This document shows positions 53,200 through 61,826 of a stretch of DNA of 64,000 nt, one piece after another. A program made the position numbers and the translations under genes. The DNA comes from Myxococcales bacterium UBA1203 (GTDB lineage: Bacteria; Myxococcota; Myxococcia; Myxococcales; UBA5297): contig DBXV01000004.1 of assembly GCA_002309695.1 (NCBI GenBank), positions 34,980-98,979 on the forward strand, written 5' to 3'. A model generated the notes under the pieces. The model had not been told where the DNA came from and searched no databases. It was given only the letters and a program-made list of their open reading frames with translations. The stretch's first letter is position 1; every line of letters begins with the position of its first letter.

Positions 53200-54279
53200 A
53201 TGTCACTTCCGCTCCTCATGCTTTCGGCCGCACTGGCCGCCGCGCCCTCGGGAAGCAGGGCTCCCGCGTCCATCGACATCGCCTGGGTGCAGCGCCGCTC
53301 GCAGCGATCGGCGGCCCTCATTCTGCGCGAGGCGGACAGCCGTCTGATGGCCCGCTGCTTCGACCCCGAAGGCCTGGACCCGGATGAGGTGGAGCGGACT
53401 TCCGAAGCGATGACCGGCACAGAGGTTTCCCTGTTTCTGGGGCCGCGCCGCATCGCGCGGGGAGAAATCACCGGCGTGGAGACGGCCGCGGACCCGCTTC
53501 TGCCCTGCGCCGTCACTGTTCTGGCCGACTTCGACAGGCCGCTTCCCATTCTGGCGAGAGGCGACGTTCTCTGGGCCACCAACCGGGCTCTGGGTTCCAC
53601 GCCGCGCGAACCCGTTCGTCCCGAAGTCGTGGAGCGCGCCCGCGCGGCTCTTCCTGAAAAACTGAATCAGGCGTGCCTGTCGCAGAAGAGCGTTGCCCGC
53701 CGGGGGACCAAGCGCGGCACCTATGTCGGCTTCACCTGCCCCATGGACAGCGCCGTCAGTTCCGCCGTGGTCTTCGTTCCCAAATCCGGCCAGCCGGACG
53801 CGGCGCCGCGGCTGGTCCTCACGGAAGCCGGCGATTACGGGACGCTCAGTCTGGTGGAAGTGCTCGACCCGCGTTCCGAGAAGGGCCACCGGCTCGTGAT
53901 GCTTCGGGAATGGGACGAGATTGAGCTCAGGCGCCTAGAAATCTGGGACGACGACGGAACTTCTGCGCGGACGGCTGCCTCCGAAGCGCTGGCCGAAGAC
54001 ATGATGTTTCTCGCGGGTGAAGACGCGCGCCGGCGCCGTGCCGCTCCTTTTGGAGACGCTTTTGACACCGATGGCGGGGGCGACGACGCGGCTGCTTCAG
54101 TTTCTTCCGAGGAAGAGCTGCCGCCCGGAACCATCGAAGGACTGCCCATCCGCCTGATGCCGAATGACGGAAGCGGTACGGGGACGCCTTCGGAGCGGAC
54201 CAATGCCGCCGGGGATGGAGACGCTTCCACGAACTGGCAGTCGGAGCCGCCGATGTCCGTTCCGACACAGCAGAATTGA
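53200..54279 (+). CDS. Hypothetical exported protein
   Basis: A 359-residue protein with a short signal peptide (LLMLSAALAAAPS). The central part (about 25-260) is a mixed alpha/beta region with no motif I recognise; the C-terminal 100 residues are acidic, low-complexity and probably disordered (DTDGGGDDAAASVSSEEELPP). It ends five bases before the converging exbD stop, so no terminator lies between. Related proteins in Myxococcota-like genomes are uncharacterised. Confidence 0.6.
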   Translation: MSLPLLMLSAALAAAPSGSRAPASIDIAWVQRRSQRSAALILREADSRLMARCFDPEGLDPDEVERTSEAMTGTEVSLFLGPRRIARGEITGVETAADPLLPCAVTVLADFDRPLPILARGDVLWATNRALGSTPREPVRPEVVERARAALPEKLNQACLSQKSVARRGTKRGTYVGFTCPMDSAVSSAVVFVPKSGQPDAAPRLVLTEAGDYGTLSLVEVLDPRSEKGHRLVMLREWDEIELRRLEIWDDDGTSARTAASEALAEDMMFLAGEDARRRRAAPFGDAFDTDGGGDDAAASVSSEEELPPGTIEGLPIRLMPNDGSGTGTPSERTNAAGDGDASTNWQSEPPMSVPTQQN

Positions 54280-54283
54280 CGGG

Positions 54284-54730
54284 TCAGTCGCCGCTCTGAG
54301 TGGCGATGGCCAGATTCGTCAGTCCCCTGGCGCGGGCGGACTCCATGACCTCCACTACCCGCCCGTGCGGCACATTTTTGTCCGCCTGGAGAATCACCGT
54401 GGTCTGACTGGAGACGCGAAACGCGGATTCAAACAGCTCCGACAGTCCGCTCTCGTCGAGATCGCGCCCGCCGCTGACCACGCGGCCATCTTCGAGAATG
54501 GCGACAATCAGGTCGTTCTCGCTCCCCACATCGTCCGCGGCGGTCCCCTTGCCCGGCAGATTCACGTTGACGCCCGTCTGGCCGCCGGCCTCCACGATGG
54601 CCGAGCTGGTGACCATGAAAATAATCAGCAGCACCAGAAAGATGTCGGTGAGCGGCGTGATGTTGATTTCGGCCACCACGCCGTCGTCGATGAAATCATC
54701 GCCGCTGTCCTGACGATTGCCCGCTGCCAT
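54284..54730 (-). CDS. ExbD/TolR-type biopolymer transport protein
   Basis: The 148-residue peptidoglycan-facing partner of the proton-driven ExbB/ExbD or TolQ/TolR motor. An N-terminal membrane helix (about residues 22-44) carries the catalytic Asp in NITPLTDIFLVLLIIFMV; the periplasmic domain follows and has the typical VILQADKNVPHGRVVEVM. The gene begins one base after the ExbB stop (TGAAATG), clearly coupled. Whether it energises TonB, Tol or a gliding-type system is not told by the neighbours. Confidence 0.9.
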   Translation of the reverse strand: MAAGNRQDSGDDFIDDGVVAEINITPLTDIFLVLLIIFMVTSSAIVEAGGQTGVNVNLPGKGTAADDVGSENDLIVAILEDGRVVSGGRDLDESGLSELFESAFRVSSQTTVILQADKNVPHGRVVEVMESARARGLTNLAIATQSGD

Positions 54731-54731
54731 T

Positions 54732-55487
54732 TCAGCCCGCCTCCGGCGCTGATGCCGAAGCAGAAGCCGGCGCCGGGGCAGCTGATGAGGGCTCCGACGC
54801 ACCGGAGGAAGGCGAAGGAGCAGCCGACGCTCCCGGCGTGCCGCCGCTTCGCTCAGGCGCGGGCAAATCGGCCAGAAGCTCGCAGAACTCCTCGGAGAGA
54901 AGTTTCAGCTCCGCCGAGATGTTCCCCAGACGCGCCTGAAAAAAATTGAAGAAGACCACCGCCTCGATGGCCACGGCGATGCCGCTGGCTGTGGCGATGA
55001 GTGCCTGGGAAATGCCGGCCGCCACCACCGCGAAGCCGCCCGTCCCCGACTCAGCCATGGAGGAAAAGGCGCTCATAATGCCGACGACGGTGCCGAAGAG
55101 GCCGATGAAGGGGGCGATGGTGCCGATGGTGCCGATGGCCCACAGACGGCGCTTGAGCGTCAGAACGCGGGACAGCCGCTCCCGGTCCACAACCGACTCA
55201 AAGCCGCGCCCGCCCTTCTGACGCCAGCGGGCAAAGCCGGCCAGATAGATGTCGGCCGCGAAGGCCTTGCTGCGGGCCGCCAGCTGCTCCGCGCTCACCG
55301 CATCCCCGCGCAAAAGTTCTCTGCTCACCGCGTCATGCAGCGCTTTGGCATCCGCGACGACGCGCCGCATGGCCAGCAGCCGCTCAATCGCCAGCGTCAG
55401 GGCAATGACCGAGGCGAGTGCGATGAAAACCAGCGTGCCGCCGCCGTGGGTCACCAGACCGATGAGCTCTTCCCGGGTCATGTTCAT
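54732..55487 (-). CDS. ExbB/TolQ/MotA-type proton channel protein
   Basis: A 251-residue membrane protein with three membrane segments (about 12-32, 118-145 and 155-180) and the MotA/TolQ/ExbB core LWAIGTIGTIAPFIGLFGTVVGIM, followed by ISQALIATASGIAVAIEAVVFFN. It forms the channel of a proton motor with the next gene. The C-terminus has a long Pro/Ser/Ala tail (about residues 215-251) that is not usual. The gene lies downstream of an outer-membrane protein gene but is separated from it by a terminator. Confidence 0.92.
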   Translation of the reverse strand: MNMTREELIGLVTHGGGTLVFIALASVIALTLAIERLLAMRRVVADAKALHDAVSRELLRGDAVSAEQLAARSKAFAADIYLAGFARWRQKGGRGFESVVDRERLSRVLTLKRRLWAIGTIGTIAPFIGLFGTVVGIMSAFSSMAESGTGGFAVVAAGISQALIATASGIAVAIEAVVFFNFFQARLGNISAELKLLSEEFCELLADLPAPERSGGTPGASAAPSPSSGASEPSSAAPAPASASASAPEAG

Positions 55488-55504
55488 GGTGTGCCGAGGA
55501 AACT

Positions 55505-55540
55505 GAAAAGCGGCCCTCCCAAATTCAGGGAAGGCCGCTT
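55505..55540 (-). terminator. Intrinsic terminator after outer-membrane protein 1
   Basis: On the minus strand AAGCGGCCTTCCC pairs with GGGAGGGCCGCTT (one G-T) and is followed by TTCAGTTT. It separates the barrel gene from exbB. Confidence 0.8.
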
Positions 55541-55573
55541 CAAACTGCCAAAACGCACAAAGGCCCTGGAAAA

Positions 55574-56527
55574 TCAGAGGAAGGACAGAACCAGGTAGGC
55601 GCCGATGGTTCCGCGCATGTCCCCGTTGTAGACGCCACCCTGGGCCCGAAGCTGAAGCCCCATGCGAAGAACATCCACCACCGGGAATTCCATGCCGAGC
55701 CCGACCTGTCCGTTGACTCCGACCTGCGTGCAGTCGCTCTCCGTCTTGTAATCGAGGGTCATGCCGCCCACGCCGATGCCCAGCTGAAAGTAGAGATTGT
55801 GCATCGCGTAGATGTCCATGATCACGCTGCCCGCAAACTCAGACACGCCGTCCACCGTGTAGCGGCTGCTCCGGCCGCTGAGCCAGGGGTGATAGTTGGC
55901 GGCGATGTCCACGCCCATCATCAGAGGGACGCGGGGATTGGGCCTGAATTTGAAGTCGAGGAAGCCGCCGAACCCGTGCGTTCCCGGCGATTCCCAGCGG
56001 TCGTCCCTGTCACCGTCGTCCGAGCTGCCGCTGTATTCGACCGCTCCAACACCCCAGCCCAGGCCCAGCTCCAGACGAACTTGGCCGCCGTAGGTCCGGG
56101 AGTGCCTGCTGCGCTCTTCATGAATCCGAAGACGTTCCTCTTCGCGAATCCGACGGCGGTCTTCCCTCTCCTGGAAGCGCTCCTCGCGCACCTTTCGCCG
56201 CTCAGCCCTGACCATCGCCCGACGCTCCGCAGCCATCGCCCGACGCTCTGCCCGGCGGTCCGAAGCTGACGCAGCGGCAGGCTCCGCAGCAGCGTCATCA
56301 CCAGTGTCTGCGTCAGCCGCAGAAGCTGTCTTTGATCGGTCCACATCATCTGATGAGAGCAGCGGGGCATTTTCGGCATCATCCACTGCGGTCAGCGATG
56401 CCTCGGCATGGCCCGAAACCTGATCAGCGGCTCCGTCCGGCAGCGTCTCTGTGGCCCAGCCTGCTGTCGGCAGAAACAAAGCTGCGGCGAGGCAGCATCC
56501 AGTCAAAGGATTCATCCAGTTGTTCAT
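55574..56527 (-). CDS. Outer-membrane beta-barrel protein 1 (paralogue)
   Basis: A 317-residue protein: signal peptide (TAGWA-TETLPDG), an acidic Ala-rich region, an Arg/Glu-rich helical stretch (about 95-150), then a barrel domain of about 165 residues that begins VRLELGLGWGVG and ends YLVLSFL. It is a paralogue of the next gene upstream: both have ETLP-G----VSG-A after the signal, SSDD or TSDD, LELG-GW, FLDFKFRP or FLALKFRP, VPLxxGxD and a YLVLSF end. GAGG precedes the ATG. The arginine-rich helix may bind peptidoglycan or another anion. Function is unknown. Confidence 0.75.
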   Translation of the reverse strand: MNNWMNPLTGCCLAAALFLPTAGWATETLPDGAADQVSGHAEASLTAVDDAENAPLLSSDDVDRSKTASAADADTGDDAAAEPAAASASDRRAERRAMAAERRAMVRAERRKVREERFQEREDRRRIREEERLRIHEERSRHSRTYGGQVRLELGLGWGVGAVEYSGSSDDGDRDDRWESPGTHGFGGFLDFKFRPNPRVPLMMGVDIAANYHPWLSGRSSRYTVDGVSEFAGSVIMDIYAMHNLYFQLGIGVGGMTLDYKTESDCTQVGVNGQVGLGMEFPVVDVLRMGLQLRAQGGVYNGDMRGTIGAYLVLSFL

Positions 56528-56653
56528 GTCACTTAAACCTCTTTCCGGCCCTTTGAATTCCCCCATGGCCCACTGCCATGGAGGTGCTGCTCATGCGGCG
56601 GCATCCTCCTTCTGAAAGGATGGAGTCCGCCAGACGCATCCGACTCAGAAGAA

Positions 56654-57652
56654 TCAGAAGAAGGAGAGAACCAGATAGCCGCTGACGCCGCCGAAAAGGA
56701 GGTCCTTATTGAAGATGCCTCCCAGGAGCCGCAGCTGACCGCCCATACGGAAGCCCTTGGACAGCTCGAACTCCGCGCCAATCGCCGCCAGTCCGCTGAT
56801 GCCGATGTCGATGTCGTTGCGGCTCCACGAGCGGTCCAGACCGCAGGCGCCGATGCCCAGCGTGATGTAGAGCTCCTTCATCGGATAGATGTCGAAGGCG
56901 ACGTTCCCCGAAAACGCCGTCAGCCGGGCATTGGGGAAGTGGTCGTAGCGGTCCTGAACCCACGGCTGATGCGTGGCTGAAAGGTCGAGGCCGATGTGCA
57001 GCGGCACCTGCGCGCTGGGCCTGAATTTCAGAGCCAGAAATCCCGCGGGCCCGGAGCTGTTCAGCGTCTCCTCCGAATAGACATCGTATGCCTGAGACTT
57101 CGTGGTGGACCCTGAACTCCAGCCGATGCCCAGTTCCAGCCTGAAAGGACCGCCGAACGTCTTGGCTTCCGCGGGCTGAGAACTCTGCGAGATGCGGCGC
57201 TCATCAATCTGCGGGGGCGGCGCCTGGCGGTAATGGTCCTGGCTCTGCGCCTCCATATTCGGCGGCGGCGCGAGATAGCGGGAGTTGTCTTCCTCTGCCT
57301 GGCCCTGCGCCGCGTCCCCGCCCTCGGCAGAAGCGGCCTCATTCGACTCGCCCTCGCCCGCCTGCGCCGACTGCTCCTGCGTCTGCGCACCCGCGGCTTC
57401 CGCAGCCTTCTTGGCGGCGGCCTCTTCTTCGAGCGCCTTGATTTCGTCCGCCTGCTTTTTGGCCGCCTCGTAGTCATCCGAGGTGGGCAGCGAATCGTCT
57501 CCGGAATCCAGAGCGTCGAATGAATCCTGGGCGTTGCCGCTCACCACGCCGCCTACGCCTTCGGGAAGAGTCTCGGCTGCCAACACATCTGCGGAGACGA
57601 AAAGAGCCGCGGCCAGGAAGCAGGAAAACGAGGTCATTGTCAGGCGTTTCAT
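56654..57652 (-). CDS. Outer-membrane beta-barrel protein 2 (paralogue)
   Basis: A 332-residue paralogue of the downstream barrel protein, with the signal peptide cut near VLAAETLPEG. The linker here is Glu/Ala-rich coiled coil plus a proline-rich part (RYLAPPPNM, RQAPPPQID). The barrel starts at FRLELGIGWSSG (about 170) and ends GYLVLSFF; conserved aromatic ends suit insertion by the BAM machine. It is the first gene of the pair and is preceded by a promoter of the local layout. Tandem duplication with divergence of the linker is the likely origin. Confidence 0.75.
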   Translation of the reverse strand: MKRLTMTSFSCFLAAALFVSADVLAAETLPEGVGGVVSGNAQDSFDALDSGDDSLPTSDDYEAAKKQADEIKALEEEAAAKKAAEAAGAQTQEQSAQAGEGESNEAASAEGGDAAQGQAEEDNSRYLAPPPNMEAQSQDHYRQAPPPQIDERRISQSSQPAEAKTFGGPFRLELGIGWSSGSTTKSQAYDVYSEETLNSSGPAGFLALKFRPSAQVPLHIGLDLSATHQPWVQDRYDHFPNARLTAFSGNVAFDIYPMKELYITLGIGACGLDRSWSRNDIDIGISGLAAIGAEFELSKGFRMGGQLRLLGGIFNKDLLFGGVSGYLVLSFF

Positions 57653-57726
57653 GTCTTTGGACTCCCATCGGGTGGAAAGGAAACACAGTGGGCCAGTTCA
57701 GCGGGCCACCTCAGCAAAGCGGCGCG

Positions 57727-57755
57727 CCTGTAAACGTCACAGTTCCGGCAATCAA
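57727..57755 (-). promoter_or_regulatory. Promoter of the outer-membrane protein pair
   Basis: On the minus strand TTGATT, a 17-base spacer and TACAGG, then CGCGCCGC and TTT. The remainder of the 300-base divergent region before the rightward lipoprotein shows no gene I would support. Confidence 0.55.
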
Positions 57756-57954
57756 TGATTCATCTGGTTGTCTGTTCGTCTCACCGTCAGTCCGGCCGTG
57801 CCCGCCGGTATCAGGCGTTTCTTTTTGCGGAACGGAGGCCTATGCGCCGCGCTCCAAAATCGCCGGCCGCCGGAGGCCTTTCCTCTGTCTCCCCTGCCCG
57901 GCGGCACTTCTCCCTTCCGGCTCCTTTCCGGAGGGCATCGCTTCGGAGGCCCGA

Positions 57955-59373
57955 ATGCGCCGTCCATCGATTTCCTCAAGGCCCTCACCATTCTCGGCCA
58001 TCCTGCTCTCTGCTGCGGTCTGCGCCCTCTCTGCCTGCGGCGGTGATGAAGCTGAAAGCGGCATCGAAGAGACCGATGCCTCCGCTGACGCCTCTTCTTC
58101 CGTGACCATCATCACCGATTCGGACGCGGGCCAGAGCGGCGGGAACGGCGATGGAGGGACCGACGTCTCGGATTCAGGTCCGGAGGCGCCGGACAGCTCG
58201 GCCGGCGGCGATGAAGAAGATGACGCCGGCAGCGGCGACGCCGACGCGAATGGGAATGCGTCCGACGGCGGCTCAGACATTGAGAGCGATGCCGGTGAAG
58301 ACGCGGGAACAGAAGAGGAGTGCACGCCGCTCCCGTTGGGTTCCCAGCCGCCGCACCCCAATCTGACCGGCGAGTATTCCACCGTCTATCCGGACGGCTG
58401 TCCCATGACGGTCACGGCCTGGCGCGTGGCCCAGAAAAAGGGCGCCGGCGATTATGCCGTCCTCACCCGCTTCAAGGCTTTCGAGGTGGATGGCTTCGAC
58501 GCCAGCGTCCTCTACGACACGCGCATCGTGGAAATCAGCGCGCCGGAGACTCACAAAAACGTGGTGCTCCTCGCCGCCGGCCAGAAGGGTCCCAGCGGCA
58601 GCGGGCACTCCAACGGCCTCACCGGGCAGGGGCTCGACTGGTTCGACGCCTGCGGCCGGGCCCGCTGCGAGGGCATCAAGCTCGACGGCAGGGCGATGGG
58701 GCTCAAGCTCAAGGCTCTCGGGTGGCTGCCTGAGGATGAGACCTACATGGCCTTCTCGCTCGACAACAACTTTGACTACACGATGTCCGAGACCAAGCGG
58801 GACGCGGTGCTGCGCGGCTTCGTGGCCTGGCTGAAAACGAAAATCACGGCCGACACGGAGCGGGTGATTCTGGGCGGAAGTTCCCGGGGCGGGTGCCTCT
58901 CGATGCTCATCGCTCAGGCGCTTCGGGCGGACAGCGCCTACGACGGCGTCCGCATCTACGTCTCGTCCTTCGACGGCGTGTGCAAAAAGGAGAGCGAGCT
59001 GGGCGTCACCACCACCCGCATCGACAACCCGCTCAAGTCCTCTTACGGCGGCTGGGCCACAGATCTGAAAAGCCAGTTCCCCAGGCGCGACAGGCTGCGC
59101 ATCTACCACCTGGCCGGCGGCGAAGAGGTGGTGACGATTTCCGGCGTTCGGGCCTTCTCCGCTTACGAGGGCACCACCCCGCCCGACACTGGGACGAACA
59201 TCGACTGGGGCTGGTTCAAGCAGACGTGGGTGCCCTGGGCGCACAAGGAAGTTGGCTCCGCTTTCATTGTGCCCGATGTGGGCGACCGTCCTCAGGCCGT
59301 GGCGGACACCATCGACGCGCAGCTCAGCTGGCTCAAGGCGGGTCTGGACAGCGAGCACGCCGGCGAAAACTGA
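57955..59373 (+). CDS. Lipoprotein with hydrolase-like domain
   Basis: A 472-residue secreted protein. The lipobox ends LSAC; a long Asp/Gly/Ser-rich acidic linker follows (about residues 35-120), then a globular domain. The domain has a nucleophile-elbow-like sequence GGSSRGGCLSM (about residue 307), and HLAGGEEVVTIS and WVPWAHKEVG later on could supply acid and base, so an alpha/beta hydrolase fold is likely, perhaps a lipase or esterase. I cannot name the family. GGAGG lies six bases before the chosen ATG; the frame is open upstream but in the divergent promoter region. Confidence 0.65.
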   Translation: MRRPSISSRPSPFSAILLSAAVCALSACGGDEAESGIEETDASADASSSVTIITDSDAGQSGGNGDGGTDVSDSGPEAPDSSAGGDEEDDAGSGDADANGNASDGGSDIESDAGEDAGTEEECTPLPLGSQPPHPNLTGEYSTVYPDGCPMTVTAWRVAQKKGAGDYAVLTRFKAFEVDGFDASVLYDTRIVEISAPETHKNVVLLAAGQKGPSGSGHSNGLTGQGLDWFDACGRARCEGIKLDGRAMGLKLKALGWLPEDETYMAFSLDNNFDYTMSETKRDAVLRGFVAWLKTKITADTERVILGGSSRGGCLSMLIAQALRADSAYDGVRIYVSSFDGVCKKESELGVTTTRIDNPLKSSYGGWATDLKSQFPRRDRLRIYHLAGGEEVVTISGVRAFSAYEGTTPPDTGTNIDWGWFKQTWVPWAHKEVGSAFIVPDVGDRPQAVADTIDAQLSWLKAGLDSEHAGEN

Positions 59374-59395
59374 AAGAGCCGTCCCGATGACTGTC

Positions 59396-60103
59396 TCAGC
59401 CGCCCGTCTCCAGGTCTGAGCCGTCACCATCGGCAGCTTCGACCTCTTCCAGCGCTTCAGCCCTCTGCAGTTCCTGAGAGAACAGCAGCTCCAGACTTAT
59501 CGATGACTGGAGCCCGACCACCATGCGCCCATTGATGTAGAGCGTCGGCGTGGCGTGGATGCCCAGGTCAATGCCCATCTGCCAGTCTGCGTTGATGCGG
59601 TTCTTGGCGTCGCCGGACGAAAGGCACGCCTCAAAAGCGTCCGTGTCCATCCCCAGCTCGCGGGCATGCGCGGCGATGGTGTCGTCATCGAGGCTGGCAT
59701 TTTTGGCCACCAGCCGGTCGAGCATCTCCCAGAAGAGCCCCTGGTCCTCAGCACACTCGACCGCCATCGCGGCCGGAATCGCCCGGGGGTGGAGTCCGGG
59801 GATGGGGTAGTGCCGAAAGGCGACGCGCAGATCATTGGGATGCGCCGCGAAGAGATCCTTCACGTGGCGGACGGACACGGAGCAGTAAGGACATTGAATG
59901 TCCACGAACTCCACAATGGTGACGCGGGCGTCTTCAGGCCCCAGAACGGGCGCGCCCTCCGCGCTGACCGGATAGCGGGTGTCATCCAATGTTGATGATG
60001 AGGACTGCTCCGTCCCGCAGGCGGCGCCTCCAAGCGCCATCGCCGCGAGAAAGGCGGGACCCAAAGCGGCAAAAACCGCGGATGTCTTCGGCAGCAGCGT
60101 CAT
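59396..60103 (-). CDS. DsbA-like thiol oxidoreductase lipoprotein
   Basis: A 235-residue thioredoxin-fold protein. The signal peptide ends in a lipobox (GGAAC), so it is envelope-anchored. The active site CPYC stands in FVDIQCPYCSVSV, the insertion helical domain follows, and the cis-proline loop is ATPTLYING. The acidic C-terminus (about 30 residues) is unusual. It could form or rearrange disulfide bonds; DsbB is not in the window. The ATG chosen has GGAGG directly upstream, while the alternative is a TTG within that site. The cysteine-rich giants of the window are possible clients. Confidence 0.88.
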   Translation of the reverse strand: MTLLPKTSAVFAALGPAFLAAMALGGAACGTEQSSSSTLDDTRYPVSAEGAPVLGPEDARVTIVEFVDIQCPYCSVSVRHVKDLFAAHPNDLRVAFRHYPIPGLHPRAIPAAMAVECAEDQGLFWEMLDRLVAKNASLDDDTIAAHARELGMDTDAFEACLSSGDAKNRINADWQMGIDLGIHATPTLYINGRMVVGLQSSISLELLFSQELQRAEALEEVEAADGDGSDLETGG

Positions 60104-60181
60104 GGACACCTCCAAGACGAGGGGGGCGAGGGGCGGTCATTCACTTGCGGAGGCGAAGCAATGCCGCGGGGAAGTCCGCAC

Positions 60182-60220
60182 AAAAAAGCCCCTTTTCCCG
60201 AAGCAGGAAAAAGGGGCCTT
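60182..60220 (-). terminator. Intrinsic terminator after the 5S transcarboxylase gene
   Basis: On the minus strand GGCCCCTTTTTCC and GGGAAAAGGGGC pair around a six-base loop, with TTTTTT after it. Confidence 0.9.
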
Positions 60221-60257
60221 CACCGGCTCTGCTCCGCATGGAGTTACAGAGCAGAGT

Positions 60258-61754
60258 TCACAGCGTCTCAACCTTCACCACGTGGCGCTGGCCGTTCACC
60301 GTCATCACAAAGTCGGTGATTTTGCCGCCCGCAGAGACCTGAGCATTCGCGGCAGCGGGCGCGGGAGCGGCGGCACCCGGCTTCTTGGGTGCCGTGGGGA
60401 ACTTGGGGCCCTCGGGACGCGTCTGGAAGAATCCCGGCGCCACCTTGGGGAAGCAGGCGTAGGTCAGGACGTCCTCATCGGTGCCGTTGAAGCCCGGGAG
60501 CTTGGCCGCCTCGGCCTTCATCTCTGCGAAGGTCTCGGTGATTTTGTCGGCGGGGCGGCAGGTGATGGGCGCCTTGCCCGACTTCTGCTGCGCCAGAGCC
60601 ACCACCTCGGGATTCGGCTCCGCGATGTTCTTGCCATAGTAGCCGAGCATCAGATCCTGGAACTCGCCCGTCATCATCTTGTAGCGGCCGCCCATGAGGA
60701 CGTTCATCACGGCCTGGGTGCCGACAATCTGGCTGGAGGGCGTGACGAGCGGCGGATAGCCCGCGTCCTTGCGGACGTTCGGCACCTCGGCGAGCACCTC
60801 GGCGAGGCGCTTCTCGGCCTTCTGCTGCTTCAGCTGGCTTTCGAGGTTCGAGAGCATGCCGCCGGGAATCTGGCTGATGAACAGGTCGGTGTTCGCGCCG
60901 ACCGTCTTCGTGAGGAAGTCGCTGTACTTGGGCAGCACTTTCTTGAAGTGATCGCGGGCGCGGAGAATCGGCTTGATGTCGAGGCCCGTCTCATAGCCCG
61001 TGCCTTCGAGCATCTCGTGGAAGCTCTCGGTGGGGTTGTGGCCCGTGCCCAGAGCGAGCGCGCTGACCGAGGTGTCCACGCCGTCCACGCCCGCCTCCAC
61101 GGCCTTCATCAGCGAGACCATGGTGACGCCGGTGGTCGAGTGGGTGTGCAGCCAGACGGGAATCTTCACGCGGGCCTTGATGGCCTTGACGAGGTCGTAG
61201 GCCACTTGGGGCTTAATGAGCGCGGCCATGTCCTTGATGCAGATGGAGTCGCAGCCCAGTGCCTCGTAATCGGAGGCCAGTTTGGCGAACGCCTCAACCG
61301 TGTGAACGGGGCTCACCGTGTAGCTGATGGTTCCCTGGGCGTGCTTCCCGGCCTTCTTCACGGCGTCGATGGCGCGCTTCACGTTGCGGGGGTCGTTGAG
61401 GGCGTCGAAGACGCGGAACACGTCGATGCCGTTCTCAGCGGCCTTCTCCACAAACCTGTCCACAATCTCGTCGCCGTAGTGGCGGTAGCCGAGCAGGTTC
61501 TGGCCGCGCAGCAGCATCTGGAGGCGCGTGTTGGGCAGGAGCTTCTTGAACTTGCGCAGGCGCTCCCAGGGGTCCTCATTGAGGAAGCGGATGCAGGAGT
61601 CGAAGGTGGCGCCGCCCCAGCACTCCAGAGACCAGTAACCGGCGGCGTCCAGATCGGCACAGGCGGGAGCCATGTCGTCGAAGGTCATGCGGGTGGCCAT
61701 CAGGCTCTGGTGGGCATCGCGGAGGATGACGTCGGTGACGTTGATTTTTTTCAT
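60258..61754 (-). CDS. Methylmalonyl-CoA:pyruvate carboxyltransferase 5S-type subunit
   Basis: A 498-residue carboxyltransferase of the HMGL/PYC-B family. Nearly the whole chain follows the Propionibacterium transcarboxylase 5S subunit as I recall it: LRDAHQSLMATRM, AGYWSLECWGGATFDSC, FLNEDPWERLR, LLRGQNLLGYRHY, KKAGKHAQGTISYT and THSTTGVTMVSLM. The metal ligands (Asp in LRDAH, His in HTHS) and the carboxyl-accepting Lys in IKDMAAL are present. It has no biotinyl domain, as for 5S, and ends with the ITDFVMTVNGQ segment. Together with 12S and biotin-carrier 1.3S subunits it would move a carboxyl group between oxaloacetate/pyruvate and methylmalonyl-/propionyl-CoA in propionate fermentation. 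Those subunits are not in the window, so oxaloacetate decarboxylase or pyruvate carboxylase B remain possible. AAAGGA precedes the ATG. Confidence 0.85.
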   Translation of the reverse strand: MKKINVTDVILRDAHQSLMATRMTFDDMAPACADLDAAGYWSLECWGGATFDSCIRFLNEDPWERLRKFKKLLPNTRLQMLLRGQNLLGYRHYGDEIVDRFVEKAAENGIDVFRVFDALNDPRNVKRAIDAVKKAGKHAQGTISYTVSPVHTVEAFAKLASDYEALGCDSICIKDMAALIKPQVAYDLVKAIKARVKIPVWLHTHSTTGVTMVSLMKAVEAGVDGVDTSVSALALGTGHNPTESFHEMLEGTGYETGLDIKPILRARDHFKKVLPKYSDFLTKTVGANTDLFISQIPGGMLSNLESQLKQQKAEKRLAEVLAEVPNVRKDAGYPPLVTPSSQIVGTQAVMNVLMGGRYKMMTGEFQDLMLGYYGKNIAEPNPEVVALAQQKSGKAPITCRPADKITETFAEMKAEAAKLPGFNGTDEDVLTYACFPKVAPGFFQTRPEGPKFPTAPKKPGAAAPAPAAANAQVSAGGKITDFVMTVNGQRHVVKVETL

Positions 61755-61826
61755 ACGCACAAATCCTTTCAGTCAGTGGGGGAAGGCGCGGCCAGGCAGG
61801 CGCCCCCCGGCCAAAAAAGCGGCGGG

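Noticed and set aside
55508..55540. TTGAAG, 17 bases, GGGAGG-GCCGCTTTT before exbB, resembling the shared promoter
   Set aside because: The same bases form a near-perfect stem with a T run just after the outer-membrane gene, so it is a terminator; the -10 has no A/T.
60258..60330. Missing biotin domain in the transcarboxylase as a truncation
   Set aside because: The 5S subunit naturally lacks it, and the C-terminal residues match the normal 5S end.
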